A stretch of DNA of 64,000 nt from Gentiana macrophylla (lineage: Eukaryota > Streptophyta > Magnoliopsida > Gentianales > Gentianaceae), in contig JAOBSW010000910.1 of the NCBI GenBank assembly GCA_026214975.1, forward strand, positions 1-64,000. Reading direction: 5' to 3'. A model generated the notes under the pieces. That model searched no databases and was not told the DNA's origin. It saw nothing but the letters and a program-made list of their open reading frames with translations. Positions 24,194 through 36,613 of the stretch are shown one piece after another. Both the position numbers and the translations under genes were made by a program. Position 1 is the stretch's first letter, and each line of letters starts with the position of its first letter.

Positions 24194-26077
24194 TAAGAAT
24201 CTTATAACCTACCTTTACGATTTTAGTGATGGATTCTCGGTGAATCCCACTTGGATAAATCGTTGAGTTTTTTCGGTGATGGCTTCTCAGTGAACCCACC
24301 TTAAACAAAAACGAGATTACGCTTTGGGTGACAACTTAGAAATCGGAGAATCTTAGTACATGGGTTCGGAAATGGTCTAACCATGGCTGGGCGAGTTCAA
24401 CCGAGCTTCGGCTTAATCGACTCCCCTCCACGTGTGATGTACGTTACAGCAGTTCGACAAGACTTAGCATAGCCGATAAGCCTTCGGGCTAAACGGGGCT
24501 TCTCTTGCCGGATTGGCCTGAATCATCACATATGTTCCAACGAATAAAGACGGCGTGAGGCTTGCCTACATAACCGAACCCTGTTCGAGTACTTTGATTT
24601 ATTGTTTCTTATTGTCAAAGCCAAAACCGTAATTAGTAAACCCACCACTTTTTCAAAATATTGAGTGGGAGCGGGAAGGCGACGACCAACCCCACGGCCT
24701 CTACTATAAATGCAAGCACGTGAGAGAAGGGTGGCGCCGAGAGCGCTTTGATTCGGCCCCCTGCGGGTGGTGTTCTCCCTATCAAAATTCAAGGCTTGGT
24801 TTCCGAAAGGATAGGATTTGGTACTTGTTGAGTCATCGACCGACCCTGGCGGCATACTGGGCGTACTTTGAGATCTCGATATAGTAGGTCACACTCTTTA
24901 TGGATATTTTGAAATATCTAGGCTAGAAAAGGAAGGTAATCAATGATTAAGGTCCGGGATGTCGATTCCCGTGAGATGTTTGATTCTCGAAGATTAATCA
25001 TTGAGAGAGATTGTCTCAGTTTAATCATCGCCTCTTTGAGTGACCCTGCGGCGGCACTGAGGTGTGAGATTAAATCCTTGGAATGGTAGGATAGACTTTA
25101 TAGTTTATTATTCCTAAAATATAAATCTAGTAGTGAAAATTTATTTTTGAATTTAACTTTCTGTCATTTTATTTACAACTAGATCTCTAGGTTACTAAAG
25201 CTCATTAGTAATAGGACTTCAATAAAAATGTGGAAAGTAACAAGTACGTTGTAATTATCAATAAATGCGATTAACTTTTCGGAAGAAATTTTTCTCTTGA
25301 GCCTTTAAAAACTTAAGTGACATAGTATGTGGGTGTGTCACGGGTGTCACTCGTGTTGAGCGAGAGGCGACCATACTTAGTTTACAAAAGATGACATAGG
25401 ACTATCGGATAAAATTCATTTAGTGAATTTTAAAAGTGTAATTACACAACAAATTTCTAAATTGAAAAATTGGAAAATCATATACATAAGGCGTTGCTAG
25501 TTAGGCGGTATTTGGAACCGATAAACTAGTAGGAGCCTTAGCCTTATGATTTGTTGTTTTTACGAATTATTAGAAATGTGTAATAGATCGCATGAAGTTT
25601 CTCCATTTATTGGAAAAACAAGAATAAAGCGTTACTAGTTAGACGGTATTTGGGCCCGATAAACTAGTAGGAGCTTAGTACGGAGATTTTATAATCGTTG
25701 AAACATCATGAACAAAGCATTTCTAGTTAGACAGTATTTGGAACTGATAAACTAGTGGGAGCTTAGTTCTGGGGATTTTCTGATCTTTGAAAAATCATAA
25801 ATACAAAGTGTTGCTCGTTAGACGGTATTTGGAACCGATAAACTAGTCGGAGCTTTGGTCTTATGATTTAACGATTAGAAAAATCGATAGTCCAAGCAAG
25901 TAACACTGAACATCCCACAGTTCAAGAGTAGTGTCTACTCACACGAACTGCTAGTTCAAGACTATTTCCATCTAAGGAAAGTCGAGAATGGGAAAGAATG
26001 TTTATACGTGTTAGTCATCTAGACTAAGTAGTTTTAAGGCTAAACCGGAAAATTAATAAATTGGAAATTAGAGGATA
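24194..26077. other. Spacer between palindrome arms, unit 2
   Basis: Copy of 10191-12057. No gene recognised. Confidence 0.6.
25485..25870 (+). repeat. Four-copy tandem repeat, unit 2
   Basis: Copy of the array at 11465-11850, again four cores ending in a GGGAGC-like motif. Confidence 0.8.
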
Positions 26078-28754
26078 ATGAAAGTGATTTGGATCAGCAT
26101 CCAATGTATCCTAGCAATTTTCTCGAAAGCTAAAGTTCTTTGGAAGAACTAGGTAGCTTTGCATTAAACGATAAATAAAATAGACAACGGGCAGTTCTTT
26201 CAGATTGACTAGTGGGAGTGATATAAGGAAATGAATCTCGGATTCAATTCTTGAGCATCACGAGAAAATTCATTTTTGTTTTGGATTCGTTGGAACGAAC
26301 ATATTCATTTTCAATAGGATAATTTGTTTGTCTTATTGACGATGAATATAACGATATGATCGTAGACTAATCCAAGACTCGGACTTTTGTTTGATAAAGT
26401 CGAACCACTAATCATTGTTGAAAAGGTATTAGTAACACATCTTAAAACATATAAACGCAAATGGTTTCCGTATTTCGATAAACGCTTCTTTCTATTCTAT
26501 TAATTAGTGCATATTCCTAAAGACAAGATCTCAAGGCGGCTTAGGGTGATTCCTATCTCGAGTCAAAGGAACACTGTCTCAAAGGAACAATGACTAAGTT
26601 TCCTTTCAATCGAGGAAAGGGTAATAGATTTAAAAAAGTAACATAGCTTGTTCATAACAATCTTGGGGTCATATGAAAGGTACAAGCTAGTGGGAGCTTT
26701 TGAAGTAGTGACATCTTGTTTGACTACTATTCGAGACTCCGGTAAGTTTATCAAAAATATTTGGAGGAAATCTCGATTTCACGAGAGATAGAGTATTCCA
26801 TACTCATAAATAGGTTATTGCGTAGTCTTGGGATCGATGCTCGGCCTACCTCCCAGGTGAAATGTTTTCACTAAGGGATACACCACAAATTTGCCTTACA
26901 TAGTTATTGATGTGCTACGACATTTCTTTGAACTCATTTAAGATATTGGTTGCAAAATAACGGTTGTATTGAAAAACCGAGAAGTCTACCCTGAAGATGC
27001 CTACGCATTTGTGGATAAGAAGTGAATTCGGTTCACCCCACTTCCGTAAATAGAGGCATTTAGCACCGAGTGCTTGAAGGTAGGATCGGCAATTTTTGCG
27101 TACGTTCGAGTCGTGAAATATCTTAATGCATTGAGTAAAGGTTGGTTATTAAACTCGTAAAATCGAGAGAATGACGGTATCTTGTCAAACTCGGTCCGAT
27201 AGAGTCTATAAATAACAACCTTAGATCTTGAAGTATTTGTACTCAAGATGTTACTAAGCGATGTGTTCGATCCACATCCAACACCGGCAGTTGGTGATAA
27301 CACTAATAAGAACTACTAAACTAGATCAGTATATCAATCCACCCCGAACGCAGTGGGAGTATGGTTTGTCCATTACCCATTGCAGGACCTTACGGTCTAT
27401 AGGGTAGATTGATGACCTATAGTCCTTTGTGGGCTGTGTAGGATCCTGATCATAAAGGTTGGTTTAAAAGCCATAACCCTGTGAATGGAGTATGATACTC
27501 CAATTCTGTTGAAACTCTTGTAGAACCACCTGAGTATCTCAGGCCCAGTGGGAGTAATTGGAACTACATGAAGAAGAGTAGAATGAATAGGAAAGTTTAA
27601 CTTTCACAGTAAAGCTGAGTAATTTAGGGGTGATTCCCTAAAAGGTAGAGAGTTAACTGGACCGTGATCTCTCTCACCACTCGCCTTGCTTGATTTCGTC
27701 GAAAGCAAGAAATAGGGTGATTCGAAGACTTCCTTGCCGAACAACGGAATCTGAATTCATTCAGAACAGAAGGGTTTTAGCTAAGAACAAATAATGGATT
27801 CGTTAAAACGCAGAAAATAGGGGTGATTCCCTAAGACTTTTTTGCAAGACTAACGGTATCTTAATTTATTCGAGAAGAACCTTTGGCGGGATGCCCGCCA
27901 TAGCTTATATCCTTCGGGGATTAAAGCAAACCTCTAGGTCATACATTTTAATATGTGGACTTGACCAGAATGTTGATAAGTCTTTTGGAGACTTGGCATC
28001 AATATTAGTAAAGTAGTATGTAGATTAGTGTTTGTGAACGGTAACACTGAAACAATTGGAAACAACATGGGTGTGTTATATGAAGTCAGAGTCTGACATG
28101 CCATCGGGATTCATTCTAAAAGGAGTTGATTCGCTCAAATCCGCGAGAATCGATCATTGGCAATCCCACCCATTCACCTGGCTAAGATATTCTTGCATTT
28201 ATGCAACATTCAACGATGTAGTCTACCCTACCTCTCAGGAATGGTTATCTAAACCTGAGGATGAATACGAAATGGGATGTTTAGTGAATCCTCAAGTATC
28301 TTCGGGAGAATGAGGAATAATATGCTAGTATATTCAGGTGCAAACTAGAATATAAGTGATGACACTAATTCTGACTTTAGGTCAGATTAAGGATGATCGT
28401 TAAGTCGATTTCGTCCTCAGTGTTAAATCAAAGGCATATTGAAATCATACCACCGGATTAGATGGAAAGGCGACGTTTCGATCCCAAAGATTGACTCAAG
28501 CCGACATCCTACCTGATCAGTGTACCAGGTCACATGGTATTCGGATTCTGAGTATGCGCTGGTCACCGACCTACCTGCGGGCGGCACACTCGGTCGTGCT
28601 TGGAAGGATGAATTACTAAGATGCGCTTGGAGAGTGCAGATTTGAGGGATTCGTCTCACTGTTTTGAGCAAGTGGGAGAATGTTGTAGATATAGATAAAT
28701 AAGGGTGTGCTCTAAAACAATTAATCCACTTGCCTTTTCGTGCAAGTGGGAGAT
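26078..28754 (+). repeat. Right palindrome arm, unit 2
   Basis: Copy of 12058-14736. At about 26400 it again shows the nad5-free junction 'aaagtc' to 'gaaccacta'. An 85-codon open frame at 28056-28313 exists here, but it is not kept in the left arms, so I do not call it a gene. It ends in the polypurine tract before LTR copy C. Confidence 0.8.
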
Positions 28755-30532
28755 TGTTAGGTGTAGTGCCGAAAGACAATTATATAATTGTTTTAGGATG
28801 TAATTAATAATTCATCTTATTATATGCATGTATGTTTATAATTAAGACACTACGAAAACCCTAAGTACCTCGTTTATGTAATCACATAACTCAAAGTGTA
28901 TGGCTATACACATGAGGATTGAGTTAGTGAGATGTACTTAAAATTAACTTAGTCCGTAGCGTTTATTAACTCGAGTATGGGTCTCATGATTAATTTGCTA
29001 TTAATGCTTGAGAACACTTTAGGTGTGTGACAGTCTTATCCGGATTTGTCGGTAATAGGGTACCTAGTGGGGCATTTATATATGATGATAATCATATAAA
29101 GTTTGGACCGATTTGATTTGAGTTCTCGATATAATTCCGTAATCGAAGTTTTATCGAATCACAAGATGATCATATATGGATTAATCTTAATCCGAGGTGA
29201 TCCTGCAGGCAACGCTTAGGCTAGGGTAGTGTTTGATGTGTTAGTAAGGATCACTTGAAGTATGTGGTCCAACGCTCTCGTTGGCTCTATTCGGGATGAG
29301 TGAGTAGTCCGTGCTATCACGATATGGAATCCATTCCTTCCTCGGGAAGTAGACAGACGATTCTTATTTGTTGACCCTAGAAAGCGATCGATCGGCCGAG
29401 TTCATATTATATTGAATATGAACTAATTGATCACTAGGGGTTAATGGTAAATAAGGATAAGATGTTTCGAGAAGGGTTTACGGAAATATCCCGAATCGAA
29501 ATGAGCGATCTATGGAGGATTTATCCGTATGTAATGATTATATCGGTGGACGCTTTCGACTCATAAATTGAGTGTAAGTTATCTATATTCGATAGAGTTC
29601 GATTTGGGTTTATGGTGGTGTAATCCCGGAATTAATAGGTTGGATATAATTATTACGTTTGACGAATAATTTTTATTCGATTTATTGTAGCTTTCTTGAA
29701 TATGGGTCCATGGGCCCCGACGTGGCTCCTAATATAGCATAATTGGATTTCTCGTCGTTGCACCTCGATTATAATTAAATGGTTGGATTGGACTATTTAA
29801 TTGGATATGTGGATTAATTGTTTAGTTGGACTAAATAATTAAATACACGGAAAGACATTTTTCATGACTCGACCCGAATTGGTGTGTTGACCAATTTTGA
29901 CCCAAATTGGTCAAAAAGAATAAAAGGTGCGTGACCTTATTTGATTGAAAAGGTGCGCATGTTTGTTTTTATTATTTAATTATTGGGAAATTAGTTTTCT
30001 TGGATAATTATTTGACGTGTGATTAAATTATTTATGTGTTAAATAATTTAAGGAAAAGAATATCTTTTATATGTCCTTATTTATTTTGGAATATCTTAGA
30101 TATATCTTTTTAGGAAAAGGATTACTATAATTGATTTTGTATTAATTATTAATCATTGGAGGCTAAGTTTTACTCTCCTATATAAAAGAGTTCTCCCAAG
30201 CCTTTTGACACACAACACAACACGCCATTATTAAAGAAAGAGGCTTAGAATTTTCGGCCATCTTTCTTCGGGTTTCGAGTTGGAATAATCTTCGGGATTA
30301 TTCCGGTAGCATATCAAGGAGGTCCGGCGGCGGGAAACACCATCCACCTGGTGTTGCTGGGAGACACACGTTGGAAGACTGTGGCTTCTCAAATACGTGT
30401 TCTTGGAGATCTATCGTTCTTGGCGTTAAGCACCATAAAAAGGTTGGCTCCTAAACCCCCTTGTAGATTTAGATCTTAAATTTATGTTCTTTGTTTTCGT
30501 TTAGATCTAGATCCGATACTTCCGCTGCGTAA
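28755..30532 (+). mobile_element. Plus-strand Copia LTR, copy C, 3' truncated
   Basis: Starts TGTTAGGTG after a polypurine tract and follows copies A and B to CTTCCGCTGCGTAA. The last 40 or so bases, including CATCTAACA, are missing. It joins instead to an inverted piece of palindrome spacer. A breakpoint therefore lies at 30532/30533. Confidence 0.85.
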
Positions 30533-31670
30533 GTGCGTCTCTCGTTCAACACGAGTGACAACAGTGACATACCTATACTATGTCACTTAAGATTTAAAGG
30601 CTCAAGAGGAATATCTCTTCTGAAATTTAATTGCATTCTTCGATGAGTTCAACGTTCTTGTTACTTTCCACTTTTATTGAAGTCATTACACTAGCAGTTT
30701 AGTAGCCTAGAGATGATAGTTGTAAATAAAATTGACAGAAAAAATTCATACATACACGACTATATAAATTTTAGGAATTATAAACTGTAAAAGTCTATCC
30801 TACCATTCCAAGGATTTAAACTCACATCGTACCGTCACCTAGGGGGTCGGTATCATCACGATGACGGTTAAACTGAGACAATCTCTCTCGATGATTAAAC
30901 TTTGTGAATCAAACATCTCATGGGAATCGTACATCCCATACTTTAATCGTCGATTACCTTCCTTTTTCAACCAAGATATTTCTTAAAATATCTCGATGAG
31001 TGTGACCTACTATATCGACCTTTAAGCACGCCCGAGTATGCCTACATAGAGGCGTGTCGCTGACCGGCGAGTCCTCAAGATCCTATCCTTTCGGAGACCA
31101 AGCCTTGAATTTTGATAGCGATGAACACCATCTGAAGGGGGCCGAAATCAAAGCGGCACGAGGCGTCACCATTCTCTCACTTGCTTGCATCTATAATAGA
31201 GGCCGTGGGGTCGGCTGTCGCCTTCCCCGCTCCCACTCAATATTTTGAAAAAGTGGTGGGCTTACTGATCGCGGTTTTGGACTTGACAATATTTTAAGAA
31301 ACAAAAAATCATGTACTCGAATGGTGTCGATAATGTAGGCAAGCCTACCCGTCTTATTCGTTGGAACGTATGTGACTGTCGGTCGGATCCGCCAAGAGAA
31401 GTCCCGTTTAGCCGTAAAGGCTTGTCGGATATGCTAAGTCTTGCCGAACCCCCGTGCAAACGTCACATGTGGAGGGTGAGTCGATCGAGCCGTAGCTCAA
31501 TTGAACTTACCCAACCATGGTTAGACCATTTCCGAACCCATGTATCATGATTTTCCGATTTCTTAAATTTGTCAAACTATCCCGTAGACACTACGGAACA
31601 AACCCGCAATCTCGTTACAGTTTAAGGTGGGATTCACCGAGAATCCATCACCGAAATCTTAACGATTGAC
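30533..31670 (-). repeat. Inverted partial copy of the palindrome spacer
   Basis: The sequence is the reverse complement of about 10230-11350. Examples are 'ctctcgttcaacacgagtg' near 30540 against its complement near 11335, and 'ggtgggattcaccgagaatc' near 31625 against about 10215-10290. It is clearly more diverged than units 1 and 2 are from each other, so it is an older, separate copy. Open frames in it are not shared with the other copies. Confidence 0.8.
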
Positions 31671-31999
31671 AAAACCCGGTTCCTCGGTTCTTTAATTTGT
31701 TTCTAATAATTAATTTCCACAACAATTAATTAAAACTTAAACTAATTAATCGAGTTGAATACATGCCTAATTAATTATCCAAAATTAAATAGCTACATGT
31801 ATGCATATGGAGTGGAATTCATGATATGATGCATGTCATGACAATTTTCCGGTTCTACGTATACATCCTAAGAATACATACTAGTGCGGAAAATAAACAT
31901 CAAGATGGACCGTTGGCACTCCCGTATCTAACCTATTAGAAAATAAATCAATAAAACCTAACTAGGGTTTACTAGTTTCTAATACAATCTGCCGCTGAT
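31671..31999. other. No gene seen
   Basis: AT-rich sequence with several AATTAATTA runs. 'gtgcggaaaataaac' near 31883 resembles the complement of a Copia LTR R region (TTTCCGCAC), so a weathered minus-strand LTR end is possible but not shown. Confidence 0.3.
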
Positions 32000-32470
32000 C
32001 CGTTTCATCGATGATCGGGCATCCAAATGAACTTTGATTGTCACGAAACTTTGTGGGCCTGTTCTTCACTCATCCTGATTCAATATGGACGGTTGGATAC
32101 GAGTTTCGATGGCCCAATTTTCTCCAAAAATCCGCCAATCCAACTGCTGCATCTGTTTATAACTGCGGCGCAACAGTGTCTTCCCGGAGCCGATCGGGCA
32201 TCGAGACAAAACCCGATCGACCTGAAATTTTTAGGGCTTGGTCATAACTCCATGTTAGTCAATCCGAATGGTCGGAACTTTGTCCCAACGTTCCAAACTC
32301 TTCCAGAAATTCGACGAACTCACAACTAGGGTTTTTATGGCTGCTGTGCTTTTCTGTTACAGCAGCAACTTTATTGCAGCGATCTGATATCGAGACAGAC
32401 TCCGATCGACACCAAATTTTGAGGGATTTTTCAGAAACCTTTTATCTTTATTATGACCGGAGGGATTGTC
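32000..32470 (-). repeat. Degenerate tandem modules of about 185 bp
   Basis: The minus strand carries about two and a half copies of a module with 'cgatcgg...tctcgatgcccgatcgg', 'aaattt' and 'cgtttcaacggttcaatc'. The same module stands in plus orientation at 58494-59000, in the leader of the Tat-like element. This stretch is therefore probably leader of a similar minus-strand element. No protein is convincing. Confidence 0.55.
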
Positions 32471-32893
32471 GTTTCAACGGTTCAATCAAATGGAAAAACA
32501 GAAAAGACGTATAGCAACAAAACAGATCTATTTCTAGGAAATTTAAAATTACACCAAACTAATTACAAAATTTCCTATACTCATATAACAAATTCTTATG
32601 AGTTTACAAAAGATCTAACGGGTAAACAGTCCCAATCCCAATCCATCTTTTCACTCTGATTATGTGCTCAAATAATTGAGTGCAATGATAGAATAACAAT
32701 TAATAAGTTACTACTTCATGCAACATAATATATGCTCATTCTTCCATACTAAATTGAATACGCTATAGCTAACTTCAAATTGAACTCGGGCTCCTTTTCT
32801 ACCGATTCCTTACTCGAAAACGTGCAATAAGCAAGCTAAAAATAGTGTTAAAAAATTTCAAAATTTTTCCCTTTATCGATTATCCAGCTAAGA
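32471..32893. other. Probable start of the 3' LTR region of the Athila-like element
   Basis: AT-rich, without a recognisable gene. It lies just beyond the polypurine tract at 32894-32909 on the minus strand, where a 3' LTR should begin. I could not match it to the 5' LTR at 39308-40640, so the 3' LTR is either very diverged or replaced. Confidence 0.3.
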
Positions 32894-32909
32894 CCGCCTA
32901 CCCCCACTT
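32894..32909 (-). other. Polypurine tract of the Athila-like element
   Basis: The minus strand reads AAGTGGGGGTAGGCGG downstream of integrase. G-rich tracts of this type precede Gypsy 3' LTRs. Confidence 0.5.
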
Positions 32910-33429
32910 ATTATAGGCATTGTTCCCAATGACTAATAATAAGGAAAATGAAAGGTACTTAGCTCTGAAATTGGTCAAATTTGAGTCAAAGTGAATCCTA
33001 GAGCAGAATCATTAGCTCCTAGGTCATCCAATCTTCCAAGTTTTTACTTGTTTTCCAAAATACTTCCAAAAACTGTGAGTAACATGCGAATGGCAATAAG
33101 AAAATAAGGTGGCGGTAATTGTGCATACTGGAGGAATGTGCAAAAATAGTTTAAGCCACTTTGTTCTGTTATTGGCCTCGGCAAGACGCGAAAACTTTTT
33201 TACGAGGGTATCACATGAGAACCGTGAAGGAAAAAACCACATATATCTCTATCCATTCGACCGAAGATACATGTGATGAAAAGAACATTGCGATTGTCAT
33301 GCTACTTTATTGACTCAAAATAACTTAAACAAAAGCAATAAATAAGGGTGTAGAAATAGTTCTGAGTTTTAGTCGCAACTGATTGTACTAATAGGGCTCC
33401 TTCATTTGTACTTTGGATCCGCCAACGTA

Positions 33430-34560
33430 AAGACTTCCAACTCAGGGTTATACTTGTGCTCTGTGTAATGCTTGACCTATGGCCGTTTACTATGAAAGTC
33501 TTCCCGAGTATTCATTTCGAACTTCACACGCTCCCGAATTGAAAACTTTCGTGACTACATGTGGTCCATACCATCTTGACTTCAACTTCCCAGAAAATGA
33601 TGAAGACGCGAATTATATACCAACACCTTATCTCCATCTTGAAATGTGCGGTGCATAATCCTTTATCGTCGTGTGACGCGCTTCATTCTTTCCTTGTAAA
33701 TCTTAGCATTCTCATACACTTGAAGTCTAAACTCCTCCAATCTATTCAATTTCAATAATCTTTTCTCACCGGCTAAATTCTCATCCATGTTTAGAAATCT
33801 CGTTGCCCACAGGGCTCGGAGCTCGAGTTCTACTGGTAATTGACACGCTTTTCCAAAACTGTCATACATGGTGACATCCCAATTATGGTCCTATAAGCTG
33901 TTTTGTACGCCCAAAGAGCGTCATCTAATTTCAAAGACCAATATTTCCTCGTGGGATTCACAGTTATCTCTACGATTCTTTTTATCTCTCTATTCGTGAC
34001 CTCTACTTGTCCACTTGTGCAGGGGTGATCTGACTACGCAATCTTATGTCGAACCCATATCTTATCATCAATTTTTCAAACAACCTATTACAGATGTGAC
34101 TCCCTCCGTCACTAATTATGGCTATGGGCACTCCAAACCTCGTCAAAATGTTTTTCTAAAGAAATCTCAGGACAACCCTGCTATCATTAGTAGGTGAGGC
34201 CACTGCCTCCACCCATTTGGAAACATAATCAACTGCTACCAGTATGTAACGATTTGATTCTGACGATGTGAAAGGCCCAACAAAATCAATCCCCTAAACA
34301 TCGAATAACACCACTTCTAAGATACTCTACAGTGGCATCTCATTCCGCTTAGAAATGTTACCAGTCATTTGACAGGAATGACAGCTCGTGTAAACTCGTA
34401 GTTGCATTTATGAATTGTTGGCCAATATAACCCACATCGGTAGCATTTTGTCTTTGCCTTGTCTCAGTCCATACTGACCTCCAGCTTCTCTAGAATGACA
34501 TAGGCTCAAAACACTTGGAATCTCATCATCATGGACGCATCTCCTAAGAATGGCATCAGG
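33430..34560 (-). pseudogene. Athila-like integrase, frameshifted
   Basis: Integrase inserts the cDNA into the chromosome. Read on the minus strand, the zinc-binding region begins near 34530 ([13 protein letters not shown]). The catalytic core follows with GIDFVGPF and SKWVEAV near 34290-34200, ISDGGSH near 34100 and NREIKRI near 33985, giving the D, D and E positions. The C-terminal part is open at 33869-33663 ([12 protein letters not shown], then RLEEFRLQVYENAKIYKER) and ends near 33430 after a GPHVV stretch. At least three frameshifts or stops interrupt it. Recognition is by family-typical motifs; activity is not expected. Confidence 0.8.
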
Positions 34561-36108
34561 GCATAGCTTATATAGGTAGGGATCGTCCCAATGATAATGC
34601 TTCAGATCCGTGAAAAACTTCTTATCCACATTCGTGAATTCTGATGGTAGGTATCTTCCTGCTAGATATTTGACAATGTTGGCAACCCAAGGGTATACCT
34701 TGCCCACTCTTGATGTATGATGTCGGGTCTGAGATTCTACCGGAGCTACTACTGAGACGGCAAAAAGTTGTTCATCGGGAAAACTCTCCTTGATCTCAGT
34801 CGATTGCTTTTCCTTTAGCAAAGTTAATCTCGACAGGTGATCAGCCACCTGGTTCTCAGATCCTTTTTTATCTTTAATCTCGGCATCAAACTCTTGTAAG
34901 AGTAGAATCCATCTTAACAATCTCGGCTTTGAGTCTTGCTTGGTTAGAAGGTACTTCAGAGCTGCATAGTCAGTGAAAATAGTGACTTTCGATCCTATCA
35001 GGTATGGTCAAAACTTGTCAAATGCGAAGATAACAGCTAAGAGTTCCTTCTCTGTAGTCGCATAATTCCTCTAGGCACTATTAAGGGTACGACTGGCGCA
35101 ATAGATAGGCTTAAAGATTTTATCCTCCCTTTTCCCCAGGGCTACTCCAACGGCCGTGTCACTCGCATCACACATAAGCTCAAAAGGTTTGTTCCAATCT
35201 GGGGCTACCAGAATTGGGGCGGTTATAAGCATTTGCTTCAATGTGTTGAATGCTTTCTTGCACTCTTCTTCAAACACAAAAGGCACATCATTTGCAAGTA
35301 ATTCCGTCAAAGGTCTAGAAACTTTAGAGAAGTCCTTAATAAATCTCCTATAAAATCCTGTGTGGCAAAGAAAGGCTCGCAACATGTTTAAGTTCGTTGG
35401 AGGGGGTAGCTTCTCTATTACCTCTATCTTTGCCTTATCAACCTCCATTCCTTTCCTTGAAATCTTATGACCCAACACTATTCCTTCATACTACATGAAA
35501 TGGTATTTCTCCCGATTAAGTACAAGGTTGGTCTTTTCAAATCTCTTGAGTAACTCTACTCAAGTTGTCAGGCATTTATCAAAGCTATCTCCAAATACAG
35601 AAAAATCATCCATGAAAATCTCCAGAAAGTCTTCCACCATGTCCGTAAATAAAGACATCATGCACCTTTGGAATGTTGCTGGTGCATTGCAAAGTCCAAA
35701 AGGCATGCGATTGTACGCAAAAGTTCCATAGGGACAAGTGAAAGTTGTTTTCTCTCGGTCATCGAGGGCAATATGGATCTGATAGTAACCAAAATATCCA
35801 TCTAAGAAACAATAAAAACCATGACCGCTTAATCTTTCAAACATCTGGTCGATTAATGGTAGGGGAAAATGATCTTTACGAGTTGCGTCATTCAGTTTCC
35901 TGAAATCAATGCAAACTCGATGTCCAGTAATTAATCTCATGGGGATTAACTCATCGAACTCATTAGGTTGGACAGTGAATCCTCCTTTATTGGGCACCAC
36001 GTGGATCGGGCTCACCCATTCACTGTCTACAATTTTGAAAATGATTCCCATTTCCAACATCTTTATAATATCTTTCTTAACAACATCCTTCAGTTGTGGC
36101 GTCAACAT
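34561..36108 (-). pseudogene. Athila-like reverse transcriptase and RNase H, frameshifted
   Basis: Reverse transcriptase copies element RNA to DNA and RNase H removes the RNA. The frame at 36108-35560 carries WVSPIHVVPNKGG, VCIDFRKLNDATRKDHFPLP, FTCPYGTFAYNRMPFGLCNA and the catalytic FMDDF (the Y/FxDD box). It continues at 35478-35071 with GHKISRKGMEVDKAKI, CDASDTAVG and the end of the polymerase/RNase H junction. RNase H then runs to about 34840 ([27 protein letters not shown] at 34905-34830). The pieces lie in different frames, with a stop just upstream of 35478. Catalytic aspartates are kept, so the decay is moderate. Confidence 0.88.
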
Positions 36109-36445
36109 TCTTTGTGGTTGTGCTACCGCTTTCTTCTCGGGGTCTCTTATGCATGCACACCGATGGGCTTATTCCTCTAATATCTGCAATTGTCCACCTG
36201 AATGCTCCTTTATGCTCTCTCAGTACTCTTAAAAGTTTCTCCTCCTCTAAAGGTGATAGTAACAATGAAATTATGAGGGGAAGAGTATCATCTTGTAAGT
36301 ATACGTACTTCAGGTGAGATGGCAAAGGTTTCAACGTTAAATTCCTTGGTGGCTCCTCTAGTGATAACCGTAACAACTTACCAGTCAATTGTAAGTCAAA
36401 GAACTTATGCCACAAAGGTCTATGAATTGTTCCTCCTAAATCCAC
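36077..36445 (-). pseudogene. Linker between protease and reverse transcriptase
   Basis: An open stretch with LKPLPSHLKYVYLQDDTLP and LLRVLREHKGAFRWTIADIRG, wording found in Athila/Tat polyproteins just before the reverse transcriptase. It overlaps the start of that frame by about 30 bases in another frame, so one shift separates them. Confidence 0.75.
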
Positions 36446-36613
36446 AGAAGATATAGGCTCTACTTCTCACACTTGACCTTTGCTACGCCCAGGCCAGGTT
36501 TCATCATAACATTCTTCATCATCTTTTAGGAGCAAAGTCTCTGCTACCTCAGGGTCTAGTGCCACTTGCTGATATAATTCTAAAAAAAGCTCGTCTATGG
36601 CATCTAGCATGAA

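Larger units (their letters stand above)
731..28754 (+). repeat. Direct tandem duplication, two units of about 14.0 kb
   Basis: Unit 1 is 731-14736 and unit 2 is 14737-28754. Every landmark recurs in the same order and orientation: plus LTR, minus gag fragment, palindromic leader, primer binding site, minus LTR, left arm with the nad5 fragment, spacer with a four-copy repeat, right arm and polypurine tract. Long stretches are identical. A third plus LTR at 28755 closes the array. This is the product expected from unequal recombination between two directly repeated LTRs. A collapsed or expanded assembly artefact is possible, but the many small differences between units argue for two real copies or two error-bearing reads of one. 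Confidence 0.85.

Noticed and set aside
28056..28313. 85-codon open frame in the right arm, also partly open at 14005-14262
   Set aside because: The opposite arms carry the same sequence, reverse-complemented and diverged, without an open frame, and it matches no family I know. Treated as chance.
33024..33242. Possible env-like frame after the Athila-like integrase
   Set aside because: Only 72 codons, with no signal peptide, membrane segment or recognisable family.
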